Source of the DNA: JANNGC01 sp043757045
Lineage (GTDB): Bacteria > Verrucomicrobiota > Verrucomicrobiia > Limisphaerales > SIBH01
Length of the DNA: 26,378 bases
Assembly (NCBI GenBank): GCA_043757045.1
Contig: JAYVQC010000121.1
Location: forward strand, 1 to 26,378
Reading direction: 5' to 3'
The position numbers and the translations under genes are program-made. Shown here in pieces: positions 15,057 to 22,529 of the stretch (within the stretch, counting starts at the first letter, position 1; the number at the start of each line of letters is the position of its first letter). Under the pieces are notes generated by a model that searched no databases, had not been told where the DNA came from, and saw only the letters and a program-made list of their open reading frames with translations.

Positions 15057-15166
15057 GGAGCGCGGACATTCCTGTCCGCAGCAAGCCAGCGAATTGCGGG
15101 ACGCATCAGGTATTCCACGAGCCTCATTGCGCAGTGGCTTGCTGCGGGCTGGAAAGCCCGCGCTCC
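15057..15166. repeat. Palindromic repeat between thyA and tolQ (family C)
   Basis: The left arm (15057-15090, starting GGAGCGCGGACATTCC) pairs with the right arm (15134-15166, ending GCCCGCGCTCC) with a few mismatches in the middle; CCGCAGCAAGCCA is shared exactly. The loop is about 43 bases. It sits in the 390-base divergent gap between thyA and tolQ. The rest of that gap (14994-15056 and 15167-15383) shows no gene and no convincing promoter. Confidence 0.85.
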
Positions 15167-15383
15167 GTGCCGCCGGTGAACAACTTGTTGAAAATTTTCT
15201 GAGAAATTTTTTGCCGTCGTGCGCCGCATCTGCTGTATTAGCGACCGCAAGCCGGAAACTTGGCGTAAAATTCGGTTCCTCACGACAAGTAGTGGTTTCC
15301 AAAAACACGGACGAATTGTGCCGTGATGGGTTCAACGAATGTTGGCCTCTGTTTTGGATCGTATTTCGTAATGTTGTCACTGA

Positions 15384-16109
15384 ATGAACGTGTTCTATTT
15401 TTTAGCGGTCGCCGCCGCCAAGCCCAAGGATGTGGAGCTGACTTACATCTGGGAGCAGTCCACCTTGGAGGCGAAGGTCATCATCATCTTCCTGCTCTTC
15501 TTCTCCATCTTCGCCTGGTCGGTGATGGTCGCGAAGGGCGTGCAGATGCAACGTGCGAAGAAGTTGAACCGCCTGTTCGAGAATGAATTCCGCACGCAGA
15601 AACACGCGCTCGATGTCTATGACCGCAAGGTGACCGTGGAGGATTGCCCGCTCTTTGTTGTCTATCATGTGGGCTGCAAGGAAGTAGACGCGCGGCTGAA
15701 ACTGCCCGAGGGCGGGCGCAAGTCGCTACTCTCGTTGAAATCTATCGAGCATGTGAAGCGCACGTTGGAGAGCGCCGTCGCCTCGCAGTCGCTGAAGTTG
15801 GAGTCGGGTTTGATTCTCTTGGCGCTGGCGGTCAGCGGCGCGCCGTTCCTGGGTTTGCTCGGCACGGTCTGGGGCGTGATGAGCGCGTTCAGCTACGTGG
15901 CGATGGCTGGCAAGGCCGACCTCGCAACGATGGCTCCCGGCGTGGCGGCGGCGCTCATTGCCACGGTGGCGGGGCTGCTCGTGGCGATTCCGTCCATGTT
16001 TGGCTACAACTATCTGGTCCACAACCTGCGCGTCCTGACGGTCGAACTGGACAACTTCGCGCAGGCCCTCGTCTCGCAAATCGAGACGGAGTATTTGAAG
16101 GACGAATGA
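15384..16109 (+). CDS. tolQ: TolQ/ExbB/MotA-family proton-channel subunit
   Basis: A 241-residue inner-membrane protein of the proton-driven Tol motor. There are three membrane segments: about 31-50, 141-164 and 184-206. The second contains the hallmark SGAPFLGLLGTVWGVMSAF (151-169), and the third APGVAAALIATVAGLLVAIP (184-203), which together line the proton path with the TolR aspartate. A cytoplasmic domain lies between the first two. It is the first gene of the tol-pal operon (tolQ-tolR-tolA-like-tolB-pal-pal), which identifies it as TolQ rather than ExbB. The final codons (KDE-stop, GACGAATGA) already belong to the flanking heptamer repeat, so the C-terminus may have been altered by repeat insertion. 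Confidence 0.93.
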   Translation: MNVFYFLAVAAAKPKDVELTYIWEQSTLEAKVIIIFLLFFSIFAWSVMVAKGVQMQRAKKLNRLFENEFRTQKHALDVYDRKVTVEDCPLFVVYHVGCKEVDARLKLPEGGRKSLLSLKSIEHVKRTLESAVASQSLKLESGLILLALAVSGAPFLGLLGTVWGVMSAFSYVAMAGKADLATMAPGVAAALIATVAGLLVAIPSMFGYNYLVHNLRVLTVELDNFAQALVSQIETEYLKDE

Positions 16110-16195
16110 GGCCAATGACGAATTCCGAAGGTCGAATGACGAAGGCCAAGCGATTGGCTTTTGCATTCGTCCTTCGTCCTTCGTCCTTCGTCATT
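16103..16195. repeat. Heptamer-array hairpin between tolQ and tolR (family A)
   Basis: The right arm has three tandem CGTCCTT units plus CGTCATT (16168-16195). The left arm (about 16103-16150) holds the reverse complement in broken form: GACGAATGA, CGAAGGTCGAATGACGAAGG. GCCAAGCGATTGGC forms the tip. The element fills the 93-base gap between the two genes and overlaps the last codons of tolQ. Confidence 0.85.
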
Positions 16196-16202
16196 GCATA
16201 AC

Positions 16203-16616
16203 ATGCGTCGTTTTTCCCAACGTAATTCGCTGGTGACGTTGAGTGAGATCAACATCACGCCGCTGCTCGATCTGGCCTTCGTGCTGTTGATTATTTTTGT
16301 CATCACCACGCCGTTGCTGGAGCAAGGCTTGTCGCTCAATCTGCCCAAGGGCGGCACGACGGATGCGGTGCTGGTGAAGGACAACATCCGCACCGTCGAG
16401 ATTGATGCGCGCGGGAACTTCATGCTGAACAGTCGACGCATGACCGTGGCGCAGATCGAGGCGGAACTGGTCGCGGTGTTCGTCAAGAACCCAAATCTCG
16501 TCGTGTTCGTGCGTGCGGACAAAGACGGAAAGATTGAGCCGTTCGCAGACATCATGAACCGGTGCATTCGCAAAGGCATCACCAAGTTTTCGTTCCGCAC
16601 CGCGCCGGAAAAATAA
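16203..16616 (+). CDS. tolR: TolR/ExbD-family protein
   Basis: A 137-residue single-pass inner-membrane subunit of the Tol motor. The N-terminus SEINITPLLDLAFVLLIIFVI (14-34) is the transmembrane signature, and Asp23 is the protonatable aspartate conserved in TolR and ExbD. The periplasmic domain follows, with the family's VEIDARGNFMLNSRRMT strand and VVFVRADKDGKIEPFADIMN (100-119). I chose the ATG at 16203 because it immediately precedes the conserved region; upstream in-frame codons are heptamer-repeat sequence. It is separated from tolQ by the repeat and abuts the next gene with no gap. Confidence 0.93.
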   Translation: MRRFSQRNSLVTLSEINITPLLDLAFVLLIIFVITTPLLEQGLSLNLPKGGTTDAVLVKDNIRTVEIDARGNFMLNSRRMTVAQIEAELVAVFVKNPNLVVFVRADKDGKIEPFADIMNRCIRKGITKFSFRTAPEK

Positions 16617-17537
16617 ATGAATCGCTTCGAGAAAAAATGCTTCATCGGTTCCGCCACCTTTCACGGGTTGCTGCTGGTGGTGTTTTTGTTTGGCGCGGCG
16701 TTCAGTTCGCAGAATCCGCCTGCGGACGCGGGTCCAGTCATCACGATGGTGCCGAATCTTGGCGCGGCTCCGTCGGGCAACGGCGCTCCGCCACCCGCGC
16801 AGCCGGCCAAAGCTGCCCCGCCAGAACCAACTCCGGAACCGCCGCAGGCCAAGCCGGAACCGATCAAGCCTGAACCAGAGCCGGTAAAACCGAAAATCAC
16901 AAAACGCGACGAGCCGAAAGAAACCGAAAAGGAAAAAGGCGATCTGCCGGTGCCGGTTAAGAAAGACACCAAAAAGGAAGTGGTCAAAGACACCGCCAAG
17001 AAATCACCGCTGGTCAACACCACCGTCGTCCGCCGCAGCAACGTCGTGGATCAGACCGCGATGAAACTGGCGGCGGCGCAGCGCGAGCGCGACTCGCGCC
17101 TGGCCCGCGCGGCGCAGGCCGCAGCACAGGCGCAGCGTGACGCCGCGCTGGCGGAGATGCATGCCATCGTGCGAGGCACCGGCACCGGGTTGGGCAACTC
17201 CCGCGTCGCCAGCCCCAACAGCATCGGCGGCGGCGGCGGCGACGGCGTGGCCTCCGGCCGCTACGGTGATGGGTTGAAAGCCATCTACGATTCCAAATGG
17301 GTTTTAAACGCCGACGCGTTCGATGACGAAGCTTCGGCCACCGTCCGCGTGACGGTGAAGCGCGACGGCACGGTGGTGTCGTCCTCAATTACCAAAACTT
17401 CGGGCAACACTTCCTTCGACCGCTCGGTGCGGACGGTTTTGAACAACGTGACCCGCGTTCCTCCCTTCACGCCGGACATGAAGGACTCGGAACGCGTGTT
17501 CACCTGGAGATTTGAAAAGAGGACAAAAGCAGGATGA
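16617..17537 (+). CDS. TolA/TonB-like energy-transducing protein
   Basis: A 306-residue periplasm-spanning protein expected to carry proton-motive force from TolQR to the outer membrane. Residues 8-29 are the single membrane anchor; Ser12 and His16 reproduce the S-x3-H pair of TolA and TonB. Residues about 50-130 are a proline- and lysine-rich extension (PEPTPEPPQAKPEPIKPEPE). Residues 145-185 form an alanine-rich, probably helical stretch, and 204-209 a Gly run. The C-terminal domain (about 217-301: YGDGLKAIYDSKW, then ATVRVTVKRDGTVVSSSITKTSGN) is of the TonB/TolA C-terminal type. It starts directly after the tolR stop and overlaps tolB by four bases (ATGA). Its place in the operon makes it the TolA equivalent, although sequence identity to E. 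coli TolA is expected to be low. Confidence 0.87.
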   Translation: MNRFEKKCFIGSATFHGLLLVVFLFGAAFSSQNPPADAGPVITMVPNLGAAPSGNGAPPPAQPAKAAPPEPTPEPPQAKPEPIKPEPEPVKPKITKRDEPKETEKEKGDLPVPVKKDTKKEVVKDTAKKSPLVNTTVVRRSNVVDQTAMKLAAAQRERDSRLARAAQAAAQAQRDAALAEMHAIVRGTGTGLGNSRVASPNSIGGGGGDGVASGRYGDGLKAIYDSKWVLNADAFDDEASATVRVTVKRDGTVVSSSITKTSGNTSFDRSVRTVLNNVTRVPPFTPDMKDSERVFTWRFEKRTKAG

Positions 17538-18703
17538 GAATGATTAAAGAATTTAGTTTGCTGGCCATGCTGGTTGCCACGTTGCACGCGGCGGACGTGA
17601 CCGACCTCGGCCCCATCACCCGCAACGTGGACAGCCTCGGCTTCATGAAACCCATCCCGGTGACGCTCACTGGCTTCAGCGGCGAAGTGGACGCGGTGCT
17701 GCGGAATGATTTGTCCTTCATGGGCTTCGAGTTTGTTTCGGCGGACAAGGCGCTGTTCCAAATCCAGAAGAACAGCGCGGCGGGCGTGGGCGCGAGCATC
17801 GCGCAGGTGCAATACAACAAGGCTTTCACCGGCGGCTCGACGCGGCAGCAGACGCACGCGCTGGCGGATGACATCGCCAAGACCATCACGCAAAAGCCCG
17901 GCATCGCGCAGACGCGCATCGCGTTGAAGACGCGCCCGGTGTCGTACGGCGTGGGGGAAATTTACCTCGCGGACTACGACGGGTTCAATCCGTTGCCCGT
18001 CACGCGCGACGGGGTGATTTGTGCTTCGCCGGCCTGGGCGCGGAACAACACGCTCATCTACATGTCGCACAAGCTGGCGGACAAGCCGGACATCTTCTCG
18101 CACAACCTCGCCAGCGGCGCGCGCAAGAAAATCAACCTCACGCACGGTAGCGCCTTCAGCCCGTCCGTCTCGCCCGATGGCCGGCGCGTGGCGATGATTC
18201 TCAGCAAGTCCGGCAGCCCCGACCTGTGGGTCTGCGACATTGACGGCAGCGGGTTGAAGCAACTGACCACGACGAAAGAGGACGAATCCTCGCCGTGCTG
18301 GTCGCCGGATTCGCAGACGATTTGTTTCGCCTCGCGCGAGAGCGGCAAGTCGCGGCTCTACACCGTCCCGGCGGGCGGCGGGCGGATGCAACCGCTCTCC
18401 ATCGCCGGCGTCAGCAACCTGAGCGAGCCGGACTGGTCGCCCGACGGCAAATTTCTGATTTTCACGGCGAACATGGGCGGCTTCCGCATCTGTGTCGCGC
18501 CGATGGAAGGACCTCTCCGCGGAACGGCCACCACGCTGGTGGACGGCGAAGATCCGGTGTGGGCGCCCAACTCCCGCGCCGTGATGTTCGTGAAAAACGT
18601 GAACAACCGGCACGTCCTGTCGTTGCTGGATGTGCCCAGTAAAAAAACCAAAGACCTCAACACCATCAAAGGAGACGCCTCGCAGCCGAGTTGGGCGCGG
18701 TGA
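17534..18703 (+). CDS. tolB: TolB periplasmic beta-propeller protein
   Basis: A 389-residue periplasmic protein that links the TolA equivalent to Pal. Residues 1-19 form a signal peptide (ending ATLHA|ADV). The N-terminal TolB domain (about 20-140) contains the VDAVLRNDLSFMGFEF strand. The C-terminal propeller has repeated PD40/WD40-like units: SPSVSPDGRRVAMIL, SSPCWSPDSQTICFAS, SEPDWSPDGKFLIFTA, DPVWAPNSRAVMFV and QPSWAR. These are the diagnostic (S)P-W/S-SPDG-x-x-(I/V) motifs. The ATG overlaps the stop of the preceding gene as ATGA. It is slightly shorter than E. coli TolB (about 430 residues). Confidence 0.93.
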   Translation: MRMIKEFSLLAMLVATLHAADVTDLGPITRNVDSLGFMKPIPVTLTGFSGEVDAVLRNDLSFMGFEFVSADKALFQIQKNSAAGVGASIAQVQYNKAFTGGSTRQQTHALADDIAKTITQKPGIAQTRIALKTRPVSYGVGEIYLADYDGFNPLPVTRDGVICASPAWARNNTLIYMSHKLADKPDIFSHNLASGARKKINLTHGSAFSPSVSPDGRRVAMILSKSGSPDLWVCDIDGSGLKQLTTTKEDESSPCWSPDSQTICFASRESGKSRLYTVPAGGGRMQPLSIAGVSNLSEPDWSPDGKFLIFTANMGGFRICVAPMEGPLRGTATTLVDGEDPVWAPNSRAVMFVKNVNNRHVLSLLDVPSKKTKDLNTIKGDASQPSWAR

Positions 18704-18731
18704 CTCCAAAACAAAAAAACGCCCCACGAAA

Positions 18732-19370
18732 ATGAAAACACAACACCTGTTCGCCCTCGCCCTGGGCACGCTCGTCCTGCTGACGGGCTGCAAATCACCG
18801 GAACGTTTCACCAGCCTCGGCACGCCCGGCGGCAATTCCGCGCTCGGCACGGGCCGCGAATCGCGCGCCGCCGATCTCGCGGTGAAGCCGATTGAAGGCA
18901 CCGGCCTCCCGACTGGTTCGGAAGTCCAGGGTGGCCCGCTCTTGACGCCGGAATTGCCGGACGACACCGACCTCGATCAGCGTGAAAAGGATCGGAACGC
19001 CTTCTCCGCCGACACGGTCTATTTCGGCTACGACCTCGCCAGCGTGAAAACCAGCGAGGCCACGAAAATCAATCGCGTGCTCGAAACTCTCAAGGCGCGC
19101 GGCACCGGCTACGACCTCCTCATCGAAGGCCACGCCGACGAGCGCGGCACCGAGGAATACAACCGCGCGCTCGGCGAACGCCGCGCCCTCGCCATCCGCG
19201 AACTGCTCGTGAAGTCCGGCCTCGAAGGCACGCGCGTCTTCACCCGCACCTTCGGCAAGGACCAGCCCGCCGTGGTCGCGCATGACGACGCGGCCTACAG
19301 CAAGAACCGCCGGGGCGAATTCGTCCTTGTCTTGCCGAAGAAGATGATCACAACTCAGAACACGAAATGA
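18732..19370 (+). CDS. pal: Peptidoglycan-associated lipoprotein, first copy
   Basis: A 212-residue outer-membrane lipoprotein that binds peptidoglycan and TolB. The signal peptide ends in a lipobox LLTGC (Cys20). A flexible, low-complexity linker (21-90) is followed by an OmpA-like domain (about 93-202). This contains VYFGYDLASVKTSEA, IEGHADERGTEEYNRALGERRA (131-152) with the Asp and Arg that bind diaminopimelate, and AYSKNRRGEFVLV (188-200), nearly identical to E. coli Pal. The start at 18732 is fixed by the signal peptide and lies 28 bases after tolB. Its end overlaps the next gene by four bases (ATGA). Confidence 0.94.
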   Translation: MKTQHLFALALGTLVLLTGCKSPERFTSLGTPGGNSALGTGRESRAADLAVKPIEGTGLPTGSEVQGGPLLTPELPDDTDLDQREKDRNAFSADTVYFGYDLASVKTSEATKINRVLETLKARGTGYDLLIEGHADERGTEEYNRALGERRALAIRELLVKSGLEGTRVFTRTFGKDQPAVVAHDDAAYSKNRRGEFVLVLPKKMITTQNTK

Positions 19371-19984
19371 GAATTAATTCACTTTCCACCCTGCTCCTCA
19401 CGGTCGTCATCGCGACCGGCGCGTTCGGCTGCAAAAAGAAAATGGACCGCGTGACGCCGCTCCCCGGCTACGGCGGCTCCGCGAAAATCGGCGACGCGCC
19501 GCCCGGCGGACTGAACGGCGGCAACACCGTTCCCGGCGGCGATGGCATCGGCGGCAACAACGGTGCGCTGCGCGATCCGAATGGGGTCATCCCTGATCTG
19601 GGCACGCGCAGCATTGATGGCCGTCCGCAGGACCGCACGAAGTTCGCCGCGCTGACGGTGTATTTCGAATATGACCGCGCGAATGTGAAAGCCAGCGAAG
19701 CCGCGAAAGTGGCGGAAGTCGCCGCGAAGTTCAAAGCCGAGGACCCCTCGACCGATCTGCTCGTGGAAGGCCATTGCGACGAGCGCGGCACGGAAGAATA
19801 CAACCGCTCGCTCGGCGAACGCCGCGCGCAGGCGTTGCGTGAGCTGCTGGTCGCCGCTGGCATCCCGGCGGAACGCGTCCACACCGTGAGCTTCGGCAAA
19901 GACAAGCCCATCGAGCCGCTCCGCAGCGAGTCGGCCTACAGCAAGAACCGCCGCGGCGAGTTCATCCTGATTCTCCCGAAGTAA
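19367..19984 (+). CDS. Second Pal-like OmpA-domain lipoprotein
   Basis: A 205-residue paralogue of the preceding gene. The lipobox is AFGC (Cys22), followed by KKK and a glycine- and asparagine-rich linker (about 36-75: GGSAKIGDAPPGGLNGGN and similar). The OmpA-like domain (about 95-205) has TVYFEYDRANVKASEA, VEGHCDERGTEEYNRSLGERRA (133-154) and AYSKNRRGEFILILPK. Relative to Pal copy 1 it has Cys for Ala in GHxDERG and ends right at the domain. The peptidoglycan-binding Asp and Arg are kept, so it should still bind the cell wall. It is coupled to the first pal by an ATGA overlap and is followed by the operon terminator. Whether it also binds TolB or has another partner is not known. Confidence 0.9.
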   Translation: MRINSLSTLLLTVVIATGAFGCKKKMDRVTPLPGYGGSAKIGDAPPGGLNGGNTVPGGDGIGGNNGALRDPNGVIPDLGTRSIDGRPQDRTKFAALTVYFEYDRANVKASEAAKVAEVAAKFKAEDPSTDLLVEGHCDERGTEEYNRSLGERRAQALRELLVAAGIPAERVHTVSFGKDKPIEPLRSESAYSKNRRGEFILILPK

Positions 19985-20004
19985 GCTTCGCGGACAAAAC
20001 GTGC

Positions 20005-20036
20005 AAAGCGGCGGTCGCAAGACCGCCGCTTTTTTA
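20005..20036 (+). terminator. Rho-independent terminator of the tol-pal operon
   Basis: A perfect 12-bp stem (AAAGCGGCGGTC, 20005-20016, with 20021-20032) closed by a GCAA tetraloop runs into TTTTTTATTT. It starts 21 bases after the second pal stop. In the other direction the T-run is weak, so it serves mainly the plus strand. Confidence 0.92.
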
Positions 20037-20068
20037 TTTCCCAGGCGCACCGTCGTTCGCTTCCCGTC

Positions 20069-20950
20069 TCACACGAAGAAATACACAAACACCGCGAACG
20101 CCACCGCCGCCAGCCCGACCACGGCAGCGAGCGTCCAGAGTATGGAACGTTTTTGCGCGGCGAGCGAGAAGGTGGAGACGATCACGGCCGCCTGCGCGCC
20201 GAGCATCCCGAAGAAAAATTGCTGGCTGCGGCGGTGATGCCGATCCGCCGTGACGTTGCTCTTGCGGACTTGCAGTTCGATGAGATGGGCCACGGACTGG
20301 TTCAAGCGCGCTTCGGTGTCGTAGCGCGCCGCCGCGTAACGCGCGCGGGCAACGGTGAAATCACGCCGCGCCTCGACCCCGCCAGCGAGAGATTTTTCCA
20401 CTCCGTCCAGCGCCTGATTCACGGGCTTGGTCGCGGCGTCGAACATTTCCGCGCGGTGGCGTACGGCACGCGTGGCCGCCTGGATGCCTTCGTCTTCCAC
20501 CCCGGCCAGGGCGGCGGCGATGTCCGGCTCGGGCTGGCCGGCTTCGAGCAATTCCAAGGCGTGTTTCAGCGGTGCGGCCAGTTCGGCGGCGGGCGGCAGC
20601 GCGGGTGTCTCGCCCTTTTGCAACGCGGCGGCGGTGGCGGCGTCGAGTTTTGCGAGGAGGTCCGCGCCGGGCGGACGCACCTCGGCGGTGGCCTGAAGAA
20701 CATCAAGCGTGGTGCGCTGCATGGAGCCGCGCAGGCGTTTGGCTTGGAAGAAGCCCCACTGATCGCCGGCTTTGGCCTGCTGTTGCGCGGCGAGCGACCG
20801 GGCGTATTGCGCGTGGGTCATTTCGCTGGAGGCCAGACCGGCGAGCGCGGTCGCGACCACCGTCATGATGATGGGTGTGGCGGTGAGAATTTTTCCCCAT
20901 GTGGTCTGGGGCACGTCTTGTTTCAGGGCCTCGGGAATTTGTGCTTTCAT
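20069..20950 (-). CDS. Membrane protein, DUF4337-like
   Basis: A 293-residue protein with one N-terminal membrane segment (about 21-40, TATPIIMTVVATALAGLAS) and two C-terminal ones (about 245-263 and 269-292). Between them lies a long alanine-, glutamate- and arginine-rich helical region that is probably coiled coil. The stretch MTHAQYARSLAAQQQAKAGDQWGFFQAKRLR (44-74) resembles the signature of DUF4337 proteins, in which A-x-A-x(2)-QW-x-(Y/F)-(Y/F)-QAK follows the first membrane helix. Function is unknown. It is the last of three minus-strand genes (exosortase, sugar transferase, this one), 71 bases after the sugar transferase. The frame is open upstream, but 20950 is the first start outside the sugar transferase gene that keeps the membrane segment near the N-terminus. 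Confidence 0.78.
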   Translation of the reverse strand: MKAQIPEALKQDVPQTTWGKILTATPIIMTVVATALAGLASSEMTHAQYARSLAAQQQAKAGDQWGFFQAKRLRGSMQRTTLDVLQATAEVRPPGADLLAKLDAATAAALQKGETPALPPAAELAAPLKHALELLEAGQPEPDIAAALAGVEDEGIQAATRAVRHRAEMFDAATKPVNQALDGVEKSLAGGVEARRDFTVARARYAAARYDTEARLNQSVAHLIELQVRKSNVTADRHHRRSQQFFFGMLGAQAAVIVSTFSLAAQKRSILWTLAAVVGLAAVAFAVFVYFFV

Positions 20951-21021
20951 GTGGTGCGGCCGGAATCGTTCCAGCGCGGCGAGGCTACCGGGGGAGATGG
21001 CGGGTTGGCGAGCGCCGTCCG

Positions 21022-22458
21022 CTACTTCGCGCCGGTGCCGGTGAGAACAACGGGAATGGTGCGCGCGAGAATCTTGAGGTCGAGCCAGAGGGACCAGTTG
21101 TCTATGTATTCCAAATCGAGCCGCACCCAGTCGCGGAAGTCGCTCACGTTGTTCCGCCCGCTGACCTGCCACAGGCACGTCAGGCCCGGTTTCACCGAGA
21201 GGCGGCGGCGGTGGGCGAGGTCGTCGAAGCGCTGGACCTCGTCCACGGGCAGCGGACGCGGGCCGACGAGGCTCATCTCGCCCTTGAGCACGTTCCAGAG
21301 CTGCGGCCATTCGTCGAAGCTGGTCTTGCGGAGAAATTTCCCAATGGGTGTGACGCGCGGATCGTTGGTCACTTTGAAGACGGGTCCGCTCATCTCGTTG
21401 TATTGCTCCAGCTCCTTTTTCAACTGCTCGGCATCGCTGACCATGGTGCGGAACTTGAGCATGGTGAACGGCTCGCCGTGCAGCCCGGCGCGTTTCTGGC
21501 GGAAGAGCGCGGGGCCGTGCGAGCTGCGCCGGATCAGCAAGGCGATGATGAGAAAGGGCAGCCACGCGAAGAAGAGCAGGAAGAACGCGCCGAAGAAATC
21601 AATGCCGCGCTTGACCATGCTCTGCCAGGAGATGTCGGGCGCGGAATGGAAGACCAGCATGGGCCGGCCGTTCAGGTCGTCGAAGACGGTGCGCGAGATG
21701 TTGGTCTTGAAGAAGTCGGCGATTAGCCAGGCTTCGAGACCTTCGAGTTCGCAGGCTTGCACGGCCTTCTCGACCTCGCCGAAGTAGGTGTGCTGGGCGT
21801 TGATGATGACGCCACTGGCGGAGTGGTCGTGCAGCATTTTGATGAGCCGCTCGACGGAGTATTCGTTCAGGTCGAGTTCGCCGATGACTTCGATGGCCTC
21901 GTCGGGACGGTCGGCGAGTTCTTCGCGCAGGCGCTGAGTGTCGTCGCGCGAGCCGATGAGGATGAACTTGCGGCGGTATTGCGCCTGGCGGATCCGGCGC
22001 TTGGTGTAGGCACGGGTGAACTCTTCGGAAATGAACACGAGCAGGAAACCAAACACGCCGAAGAGCAGGATGACGCCACGGGCCAGCAGCTCCTTGCCGA
22101 GAAAGGTGGCGATGATGACGAGCATCGTCGTGATGACCGAGGCTTTGAGCAGCCGCCACGCGGTGTCGCGTCGTCCGGGGATGAGCGGGCGGGCATAGAA
22201 GCCTTGCGATTCCAGGACCAGCGGCACGCCGGGGATGAGCACGACGTAGAGCCACTGGAAGTCGGAAAACGGCTCGATGACGTGGCTGGGATTAAACGCC
22301 TCCCAGCCGAAGCGGCTGTGGATGAAGTGACTGAGGCCGAAGAGGTCGAAATCCCAGGCGTTGCGCGTCCAGTGCGCGAGCCAGAGCGCGACCGCGAACA
22401 AGGTGGTGTCCTTGAGCTGGTGCAGCTGGTTCCGCAGTTGTCGGTTACGACGCAGCAT
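21022..22458 (-). CDS. Polyprenyl-phosphate sugar-1-phosphate transferase (EPS initiating glycosyltransferase)
   Basis: A 478-residue integral inner-membrane enzyme of the bacterial sugar transferase family (WbaP/EpsE type). It begins exopolysaccharide repeat-unit synthesis by moving a hexose-1-phosphate from UDP-hexose to undecaprenyl phosphate. Four N-terminal membrane segments lie within about 17-155, and a Rossmann-like CoA-binding domain spans about 170-265 (KFILIGSRDDTQRL). The catalytic domain (about 283-475) starts with KRGIDFFGAFFLLFF and contains RQKRAGLHGEPFTMLKFRTM (318-337), DEWPQLWNVLKGEMSLVGPRP and PGLTCLWQVSGRN, all diagnostic. The end DNWSLWLDLKILARTIPVVLTGTGA is canonical. 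It lies 71 bases after the exosortase gene, an association typical of exosortase/EPS loci. Confidence 0.94.
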   Translation of the reverse strand: MLRRNRQLRNQLHQLKDTTLFAVALWLAHWTRNAWDFDLFGLSHFIHSRFGWEAFNPSHVIEPFSDFQWLYVVLIPGVPLVLESQGFYARPLIPGRRDTAWRLLKASVITTMLVIIATFLGKELLARGVILLFGVFGFLLVFISEEFTRAYTKRRIRQAQYRRKFILIGSRDDTQRLREELADRPDEAIEVIGELDLNEYSVERLIKMLHDHSASGVIINAQHTYFGEVEKAVQACELEGLEAWLIADFFKTNISRTVFDDLNGRPMLVFHSAPDISWQSMVKRGIDFFGAFFLLFFAWLPFLIIALLIRRSSHGPALFRQKRAGLHGEPFTMLKFRTMVSDAEQLKKELEQYNEMSGPVFKVTNDPRVTPIGKFLRKTSFDEWPQLWNVLKGEMSLVGPRPLPVDEVQRFDDLAHRRRLSVKPGLTCLWQVSGRNNVSDFRDWVRLDLEYIDNWSLWLDLKILARTIPVVLTGTGAK

Positions 22459-22529
22459 GTTCAGTTTTCACGGCACTTCAGACCGTCTGGTTGTAGGCGA
22501 GGGGGAAACATGCACGCAACTCCGAAGGT

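Noticed and set aside
15188..15383. Promoter for the tol-pal operon
   Set aside because: Several TTG and TA-rich hexamers occur, but none has two good boxes at 16-18 base spacing.
17285..18967. A 560-codon minus-strand frame opposite tolB and pal
   Set aside because: Arg/His/Val-rich composition without recognisable motifs; the opposite strand encodes an obvious TolB and Pal.
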